Shown: positions 56,901 through 64,000 of the stretch, piece after piece | How the letters are laid out: each line of letters starts with the position of its first letter | Position numbering within the stretch: the first letter of the stretch is position 1 | Assembly (NCBI GenBank): GCA_016618085.1 | Contig: JABLTG010000002.1 | Coordinates: 186,001-250,000 of the forward strand | Direction of reading: 5' to 3' | From: Neovahlkampfia damariscottae | Taxonomy: Eukaryota > Heterolobosea > Selenaionea > Neovahlkampfiida > Neovahlkampfiidae | DNA: 64,000 bases | Program-made: the position numbers and the translations under genes | The notes under the pieces: model-generated | Seen by the model: the letters and a program-made list of their open reading frames with translations, nothing else | Told to the model about the DNA's origin: nothing | Databases searched by the model: none

Positions 56901-59900
56901 GATGATGTTGAAGTGAATAATCAAAAATCAGATACTTTAACAGAAGATAGCAATAACAGATATGATATTTTCTTCAATTCTGACAATTTATCAATTTTGG
57001 TAGTTGATGATATTCAAGGACTAGATAGACCATTGATTGATTTTCAATTGGTCAAATGCTTCATTAATGCATCAATTTTGAAATCAAAAACAACAACAAT
57101 TAGTGCATCATTGAATTTTGAAGTATTTTCTGATTATTATAATTTAAGACATGCAACCTGGGAACCAATTTTAGAACATTGGGGATGTTCTTTATCATTT
57201 GGTCAAAAACCAACAAATGATCCTCATGTTCCAAGTTGTTATGAAGTTTCAGTTCAACCTTTAAGAAAAAAAACCAAATCTGACTCGGATCATAATAAAA
57301 CTAAAAATCCATTATTGATTAATGTAACAAAAACAATGCTTGATACAATTACAACAACAGCAACACTTTGGAAAGAAGGTTTAACAGGAAAGTATGCAGT
57401 TTCAAAAAAATTCTTACCTTATTTAATTAAAAATCAATCTGGAATGGATTTGAAATTTTCAAAAATGGAAACCAAAGATAAAATGGTAACATTAAAAACT
57501 GGTGAAGAATATGGATTTAATTTTCATTTCAAAAGAAGTGAAAAACAGAACACAATGATTTTATTACAAATTGACGAATTAGAATCCCAAACAATTGATA
57601 TCCAAAAAGTTACTAAATTTGTATTATGTGATGATAAAAAAGAAATTGTAATTTTCATTGAAATTGAATTGATTGATGGAAAGAAAATAATCAATGTTAG
57701 AAGTGGTCTTAGAATTCATAACACAACTAGTATTACTTGGACTGTTGGTGTGACACATGATGGTGATAACTATATAGATATTGGTGATGTTAAACCAGAT
57801 GATCATATTGCAATTCCAATACAACATATATTAAAAGGTAGTTTAGCTGTAAAACCAACTGATTTCAAAATATATGGATATTCACCTTATGGACCTGGTG
57901 TTTTATTTGTTGAATTAATGAAATTAAATTCAGGTGGATTTAGATTAATTGAATCAAGATCAACCAATCCTAGGGAACCTGCATTAGCATTTTATGTCGT
58001 GATCAAAGTATCATCAGGTAAAACAATTAATCCAGAAAAGAGAATAGAATTAAATCAAAATCCCTATTTATTTCAAAAATATGATTATACTATTCAATTA
58101 AGAACACCAATGGCATTTGAAAATTTATTAGGATGTCCTTTGGAGTATGAAATTTATGATAAAAGAACTTGGGAATCAAAAAGTATGAAAGTTGCTGATG
58201 GTAAACTTGATAGAGGTGAAAGAATTTCATTGTATACAACAAATTTAAAAAATATTATGTTATTGAAATGTAAATTACCAGGAAGTTGGAAAATTATAAA
58301 TATGGCAGTTATTTATACAAGTTCACAAAAATCTGATAAACCATTATCAACTTCTTTACCATTATTTGAAGAAGATGATGTTGATAAAAATCAAAACAAA
58401 ATTGATTTGTTATTTGATTATGGTTATAATTCTGAATATGCATTTAGAGAAGTTTTAGTTTATGTTACTCATTGGATCATAAATAGAACTAATTTGAAAT
58501 TCACTATTAAAGATAATATGAGTTTAGTTGCAGGTCAAAATCAAAAAGAAAAAAAGAATGATCCTTTGATGTTTACTTTTAAACAAAACTCAAATGCAAA
58601 AAAAATATCAGTTTCAGTTGAAAAATCAGAATTCTCAAATCAATTCTCAATTGATAATGTTGGAACTGATGGTAATTTAACTTTAAAATCAGAAAAAAAT
58701 CGATTTGATATTGGATATACAATTTCATTGGCTCCTGGAAAATTCAATAGAACAAAAATTGTTACATTCTCATCTAGAATTGTTTTAGTCAATAAAACAG
58801 AAGAAATAATTACTTTTGCTCAATTTGAATCTGAAAGCTTATTAAATTACACATTAAAACCAACAGAAAGAGTTGATTTTTATTGGCCAGATTTAAAATC
58901 ACAAGATCCAAAATTATGTTTAAAAATTGAACAAGAAAATCAATCAAAATCAAAATTTTCAAATCCATTTGCTATTAACTCATTAGGTGAAATTCCAATT
59001 AAACTCTCAAATATCATTATTTCAATTCAAGTTTTATTTGAAAATGGATCCATTTTTGTGGTTGTACTTTCACCTGAAAAACCACCTTATTTAATTGATA
59101 ATAAAACTGATGAAGATGTCAAAATTTATCAAATTAATGTTCCAAATAAATCAATGAAAGTGCAAAAACAAACTCAACAAGAGTATTGTTGGGAAGATAA
59201 TTTAGGACCTCACACAATTGTTGTTTCAATTTTAAATCATACAATTCAAATGGAATTAGATAAAGTAACTAAAGAAAAGAAATTACCAATTGATAATGAA
59301 AAAAAATTATATGTTTCTGTTTTAGCAAAAGGACCAACCAAAGTGTTAAGAATATCAGCCAATCCAAAAGAAGATACCTTCAACGAAAAAGATTCAATTG
59401 AAACATACTTATTTTTTATTTCTGCATTTTTAGATGGAATTGGTATTTCATTAATTGATAATACACCAATATTACCTCAAGAATTAGCATTTCTTTATGT
59501 TGAAGATTTAGATTTAAAATTATCACAAACTGAAAAGAGAAGATATTTTGATGTGAAAGTTGAAAGATTAGAAATTGATAATCAATCCAATCATGCATTA
59601 TTTGATGTTTTATTTTCATCATCTAGAAAACAAGAAAACAAAGAATTCATTCATTTAAGTGTTTCACAATCATTAGAAGAAACTTCAATATATTATGTTC
59701 CTTATTTTTCATTTGCAATGCAAGAAGCTGTTATTCAAATTGATTATGTTTTTATTAATGAATTTTTGAATTATATTGATAATTTAATTACATCATCAGA
59801 TGAAGAAGATAAAAAAGCAGTTCAAAAAGTATTAGATTCAATTGTTGAACCTTCAATTGAACCAACAAATTCAAAGAAATTTTATTTTTCATTATTAGAA

Positions 59901-61100
59901 TTACATCCAATCAAAGCAATTGTAACATTCAAATATAATAAACCAAAAGGTGAAGAAATTTCAAATAATCCAGTGATGTTAGTTTTGGACACATTAGGTG
60001 TTACCCTATTGGCTAATATTGACGAAGCTGCATTATGTTTAAATCCATTAATTTTATCAGATCCATTTGAAACAAAAGATTCTTTAATTCAAAAAATCAA
60101 AACTCATTATACAAGATCTGTTACAACTGAATTTTATAAAATTTTAGGTTCTCTTGATGTAATTGGAAATCCAGTTGGATTATTCAATGATTTAACAACA
60201 GGTGTAAAAGATTTCTTTTATGAACCTGCAAAAGCTATTTATTTAGTTCAAGAACCTGAAGATGTCACAAAAGGAATTAAAAAAGGTACAATTAGTTTAT
60301 TCACAAATTCTCTTCATGGAACATTTAACACAGCATCAAAAGTTACTGGATCAATTGGACAAGGTTTAAGTTTCTTAACATTTGATGAAAATTATATTAG
60401 AGAACATCAAAAACAATCAACTTCAAAACCTAATGATATCAGACAAGGATTATTGGACGGTTCAGAAGCATTTGCAAAATCAATTTATGAAGGAGCAACT
60501 GGATTATTTACAAAACCTATTGAAGGTGCAAAAGAAGAAGGAGCATTCGGTTTATTGAAAGGATTTGGTAAAGGATTAATTGGTATTCCTGTAAAACCTG
60601 TTGCAGGTTTATTTGATTTTGCAACAAAAACAACAGAAGGAATTTCAAATGTTCGAAATTATTTTGATACAGAACATCGTGGTAGAGTTAGATTACCAAG
60701 AACATTTTCAAAAGAAGGTCTTTTAATTCCATATTCACCTGCTGATTCATATGCACAATATTTATTATCAAATATTTCAAATGGAATGTTTCAAAATCAA
60801 AAAACTTTATATCTTTTTGAAAATGAAAAAGAAACAATCATTTTATTAACCAATCAATCTTTAATTTGTGTTAAAAAAGCAACAATTTCACTTGAATGGA
60901 GAATTGATATTCATACCATTAGACATTATACAAGAGAAAAAGATGGTGCTATTTTAGTCATTTATCCTCAAACATCTTATAAAGATGGTTCAAGAAGAGT
61001 TTATAATCAAAATCCACATAAAATGGAAACTTTTTGTTCAAAATTAGATGTAGAAATGGAGAAATGGTCATTAAGAAAAAGTCAAAAAGTGATGAAATAA
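50950..61100 (+). CDS. VPS13: VPS13-family bridge-like lipid transfer protein
   Basis: Eight exons (50950-51046, 51075-51490, 51524-51608, 51644-51837, 51873-52288, 52320-52554, 52591-52963, 52996-61100) give 3306 residues. The chorein N-terminus ([29 protein letters not shown]) is followed by the long repeating-beta-groove body. A PH-like domain is inserted at about 810-910 ([18 protein letters not shown]). An acidic tract lies at about 1860-1915, and a VAB adaptor-binding region at about 2070-2650 ([17 protein letters not shown]). The C-terminal ATG2-like helices ([17 protein letters not shown]) lie at about 3000 and a final PH-like domain at about 3190-3300. VPS13 moves lipids in bulk at membrane contact sites. 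Seven small 5' exons precede one 8.1-kb exon. Confidence 0.93.
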
Positions 61101-61106
61101 AAATTT

Positions 61107-62227
61107 TTAATTCAAGTTTAATCTTCCACTTTGCCATGCAATACCACATTTATTACATAAAGATTTTTCACCTGCTGGTCCTTTTCTCATTAATGGTGTA
61201 TCATTTTCTGAAACTCCACAATGTGAACAAATCAATAATGATTTCATTGTTGAAGAAGAAATACTTTTTGATATTAAATCATAATCAGTTGTAGTTGTTG
61301 AATTACCATGTCTTCTTTTATATCTCAATCTTCTATCTTCTTTGGCTGATAATTCATTAATTTGATGTTTATTCAATTTTGAAATACTTGGTGACCAATC
61401 ATCAATTTCACTTGAATCTCTAACAAAATCACCTTCTTTAAACATATCTCTAAAATCACAAGTTGTTGATTTTGTTGATGCACCACCTTCTAGAATTCTT
61501 TCCATATGTAAAATAATTTGTTCATGCATTGAATATGAAATTAATGGAACAAACTCTTTTATAAGTTTCATATCTGTGATAAATTGATTTGCAAACATTT
61601 CAGGTGTATAAAATTTGTTACATAAATCCCATTCAAATTTATCTTTCAATTGATAATCACCTAATCGAATATCAATTACTATTGGTACTAAAATTGATTT
61701 GTCATTAGTTTCTGTATCAAGTGATTTTAATTCTTCTTCTGAAACTGAAGGTGCTGAAAATATATTATAATATTTGGTTAATTGATCTTGTACATTTTGA
61801 AATATTTTTTTTTCAACTTTTTCTGGTATATTTTTTTCTAAACAATAAAATTCAATAAATTCAGGTAGATATTTTGAATTCTCACTTAAATTGTATAAAA
61901 ATGTATCTCTGATTGAATCTTCAATAATATTGATTGGCACTAAGAAATCATTTTTTTGAATTTTTTCATTGATGATTTTTAAAATTAATTTTTGTTGAAA
62001 TTCCAATTTTGGTGCTATGAATTTGGCCATTTTTTGAAGTCTGTATGTTTGTCTTTCAGGTGGTCTTTTTTTTTTAGTTTTTTTTTTTTTTACTTGTATT
62101 CTGGATGTAAAGTGGTACATGCTTCAATTGTCGTTTTTTTACTGAGAAATTTACCACCTGGGCCTCTTGCTCTTCTTGTAGCATGTATATGTCTTGATTC
62201 ATATTGATACTCTTTTCTCTTCACCAT
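61107..62227 (-). CDS. SMARCB1: SNF5/SMARCB1 subunit with NF-YA-like N-terminus and GATA zinc finger
   Basis: Two exons (62227-62094, 62064-61107) give 363 residues. Residues 9-27 read YESRHIHATRRARGPGGKF, matching the CCAAT-contact (A2) helix and Gly-Gly-x-Phe loop of NF-YA. The other NF-YA segment (A1, which binds NF-YB/NF-YC) is absent. The SNF5 repeats follow: LVPINIIEDSIRDTF at about 87 and LVPIVIDIRLGDYQLKDKFE at about 169, with DRRLRYKRRHG near the end. A GATA-type finger C324-x2-C327-x20-C348-x2-C351 closes the chain. SNF5 is a core SWI/SNF remodeler subunit, and GATA-finger tails occur in some fungal SNF5 proteins. The 29-bp A-rich intron joins the N-terminus to the SNF5 part in frame. 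Without it, each part lacks a plausible separate gene structure. Confidence 0.85.
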
Positions 62228-62255
62228 GATTCGTAAAATCTGTTTGATGTTTTAT

Positions 62256-62262
62256 CCAATCA
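62256..62262. promoter_or_regulatory. CCAAT box shared by the SNF5 gene and a small membrane-protein gene
   Basis: CCAATCA lies in the 51 bp between two divergent start codons, 28 bp from the SNF5 ATG (62227) and 16 bp from the plus-strand ATG (62279). If the SNF5 product binds CCAAT, its own promoter could be a target. Confidence 0.55.
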
Positions 62263-62278
62263 AAAACTTTTTTAAATT

Positions 62279-62653
62279 ATGAATCAGTTGGAAAAGAGAA
62301 ATTGGAAAAAAGGTGAACTTTATATAGTTGGTACATTCACTTTATTTGTAATCATAAGTATTATATTTGTTGTTTCCGCACCAACAGGACCTCCATCAGG
62401 AATGGAAGGAAGAATTGACTCATACAAGTCTGAAATGAGAGAAGAACCAATTCAACAACAACATGAAAAAGGATACAATCAAATAAAAAAACAAAAATTA
62501 AAAAACAAATTAAAACAAATAAAAAAACAAAAAAAACAAAAAAAACAAAAATACAAACATGAAGGTGTTGGTGAACATTTAGAAAATAAAAAACAAAAAA
62601 ATTTTGAAAATGAAAGACAACCTGATGAATATGAATCAAATGAAGAAGAATAA
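62279..62653 (+). CDS. Small membrane protein with Lys/Gln-rich tail
   Basis: One exon gives 124 residues. A short basic N-terminus precedes one membrane segment (LYIVGTFTLFVIISIIFVV, about 14-32). The rest is hydrophilic, with a low-complexity KQKKQKKQ tract and an acidic end. There is no cleavage site that would make it secreted, so it is probably a single-pass protein with a charged tail. I recognise no family. The start is the first ATG after the shared CCAAT box. Confidence 0.6.
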   Translation: MNQLEKRNWKKGELYIVGTFTLFVIISIIFVVSAPTGPPSGMEGRIDSYKSEMREEPIQQQHEKGYNQIKKQKLKNKLKQIKKQKKQKKQKYKHEGVGEHLENKKQKNFENERQPDEYESNEEE

Positions 62654-62691
62654 ATGAAAACCTTAATGAAACATTTTGTTTACATATTTAT

Positions 62692-63638
62692 TCAATCAGA
62701 ATCAAAATGAATATCAAAAGAATCATCTAAATTTTGTTCTTGTTCTTTTTTGAATTGTAAGATGTTACATTGAATTTCAACACTTTTGTATTCTTTTTTC
62801 TTTTCATTTTTTAACTGTAATTCATTTCTTAATAGTTCAATCTCTTTTTGTAATGATAAATTTTCTGATTTCAAAATTAAACATCTTTCAAAAATTTCTG
62901 TTTCTTTTTTTTTTGGTGAATTTTCATCACTAGAATCTTATTTTAAAGATAAACAAAATGAATTCAAATTTACCTGATATTTGAATTGGTTCATCTTCAA
63001 AAGAAATTTGTGATTGAATTTCTTGTCTTTGTTTTGGAGGTGTTGATTTTTTTGTTACCTCATCATTTGATATTCTACCAACAATTTCATAATATTCATA
63101 AACTTGTTTTGTCTTGTCAATTCCATCACTTTTTTTTGTGATTAGTTTATCAGTAATTACTCAATAAATATAACTTTGGATTTAGATTTTTTTTGTGATT
63201 TTTACTTTGATTTTGAGATTCTTTTTCTTGTTTTTCTTCCACTTGAGAAATAAACGAGTTTGAAGTTTTTTCAAAATCTTGTTGATCAATTTGAGAATCT
63301 ATTGAAGTATCACTATCCTCTGATGACTCTATTTCTTTTAACTCTCTTTTTTTTGGTCGTTCTTTTTTTTTTTTTTTAAACAATCGTTTTTTTTTACTGC
63401 TTAACGATAAAATATCAATTGATGTTTCTTGTGGTGGAAAATAATATTGTAATTGATTCTCTTTTGGTTTATCTTGTTTTTGTCGTTTTTTTTTTTCAAA
63501 AAAATCGGATTGTTTTTGTTGCAATGTGGTTTTTCCAACTTTAACTTTCCTCCTTATTCAAATAAATCATCTTAATATTACCTAACTCCACCTAAAAGTA
63601 AATAACTACCAGTCAACTTTACCTGTCCACCTGTTCAT
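62692..63638 (-). CDS. Lys/Glu-rich coiled-coil protein with PIP-box-like motif
   Basis: Five exons (63638-63623, 63591-63582, 63552-63175, 63128-62974, 62936-62692) give 267 residues. The first two exons are only 16 and 10 nt; without them no ATG lies in frame with the long exon. QQKQSDFFEKKKRQ resembles a PCNA-interacting peptide (QxxhxxFF) with a basic flank, though position 4 is Gln instead of a hydrophobic residue. A Lys-rich, Ser/Asp-rich disordered middle precedes a C-terminal coiled coil (ILKSENLSLQKEIELLRNEL). A nuclear role is plausible but unproven. The splice between exons 3 and 4 has an alternative donor about 17 bp downstream, so that joint is the weakest part of the model. Confidence 0.55.
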
Positions 63639-63701
63639 GAACGAAACTTGAAAATTGAAATAATTGGTCAAAAAAATCGTGTTTTGAGAAGAATTTTTTA
63701 T

Positions 63702-64000
63702 TCAAATAAATTCGAATATATTTTCAAATTCTCCTTCAATTGAGCATTCATTTGAACTTTGAAGAAAGTCTTCAAAACTTTCAAAAACTAAATTCTCCTT
63801 ATTTGAATTATCCACTTCTTCTTCCACTTCTTCTACTTCTTTTTGTCCACCTTCTTTCAATGAAAGAATATCAAGGTGATTTTCAAATGATTCTAAAAAC
63901 TGATCTTCCTTTTCAAATTCAACCACATCTTTTAAGTTTTGTAAATCATCTAAACTTTCGAAATTTTCAAATAAAACAATTTCTTTTGGCTTGACTTGTT
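63702..64000 (-). CDS. Acidic protein, C-terminal part only
   Basis: The frame is open from the window edge to a TGA at 63702-63704, covering about 98 residues. It is rich in Glu, Phe and Leu, with repeated hydrophobic-acidic pairs (LFENFESLDDL, FEKEDQFLESFENHL, LVFESFEDFL). No domain is recognised. The repeats of Phe-Glu-Ser-Phe spaced about 25-30 residues apart suggest short peptide-binding or activation-type motifs, but this is only a pattern. The start lies outside the window. Confidence 0.5.
   Translation of the reverse strand, partial: QVKPKEIVLFENFESLDDLQNLKDVVEFEKEDQFLESFENHLDILSLKEGGQKEVEEVEEEVDNSNKENLVFESFEDFLQSSNECSIEGEFENIFEFI

Noticed and set aside
62065-62227. The NF-YA-like segment as a separate 45-codon gene ending in TAA.
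   Set aside because: The stop lies inside a good 29-bp GT-AG intron whose removal joins the frame to SNF5. There is no second promoter box before the SNF5 part.
1-64000. Transposons, LTR or virus-like elements, CRISPR arrays, tRNA or rRNA genes.
   Set aside because: I found no transposase, reverse transcriptase, capsid or integrase frame, no long terminal repeats, no spacer-repeat pattern and no cloverleaf-like stretch. Intergenic space is too small for most of these. A tRNAscan and a repeat search would settle it.

Overview
This is a compact, AT-rich nuclear segment from a unicellular eukaryote. It holds 38 gene loci, two of them pseudogenes, in 64 kb. Most genes are split by very short GT-AG introns of 23-67 bp, usually 28-46 bp. 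Spacing is extreme: convergent stop codons lie 2-15 bp apart, and several divergent start codons are 34-62 bp apart. I see no rRNA, tRNA, CRISPR array, transposon or virus-like element, and no gene-free stretch over 300 bp. A SUV3-type mitochondrial helicase with a presequence-like N-terminus and cytochrome P450s point to an aerobic protist with a mitochondrial genome. A heterolobosean-like amoeba is one possibility, but the lineage cannot be fixed from this sequence alone.

Layout. 1-13.7 kb: a coiled-coil gene cut by the window edge, proteasome alpha-1, a DOCK-family protein that stops before its GEF domain, a caspase-like protease, a metallophosphoesterase, a CDP-alcohol phosphatidyltransferase, a TPR protein, threonyl-tRNA synthetase and a membrane-anchored M28 peptidase. 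13.7-34 kb: a run of trafficking and cytoskeleton genes (TRAPPC9, a CRAL-TRIO protein, RAB21, GCP4, an ArfGAP, SAR1, a RhoGAP-like protein, a MUN-like protein, an NPSN-type SNARE and a SUN-domain protein), with SUV3 and an F-box-like protein among them. 34-43 kb: an EF-hand protein, a small acylated protein, TRAPPC10, a decayed quinone oxidoreductase, and an intact plus a decayed P450. 43-50 kb: a WD40-HECT protein lacking the catalytic cysteine and three Golgi-type glycosyltransferase-like genes. 50-64 kb: a Cys-Pro-rich KDEL protein, VPS13, an SNF5/GATA protein with an NF-YA-like N-terminus, and small lysine-rich genes.

Two themes tie the window together. First, many genes serve membrane traffic, including both TRAPPII-specific subunits (TRAPPC9 and TRAPPC10), SAR1, an ArfGAP, RAB21, a SNARE, a MUN-like tether and VPS13. 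Second, almost every start codon has a CCAAT or ATTGG box within about 0-85 bp, and one gene joins an NF-YA-like CCAAT-contact motif to the SNF5 subunit of a SWI/SNF remodeler. I regard that fusion as the most interesting candidate here. All exon models were built by hand from splice signals, frame continuity and family similarity. They have not been checked against transcripts.
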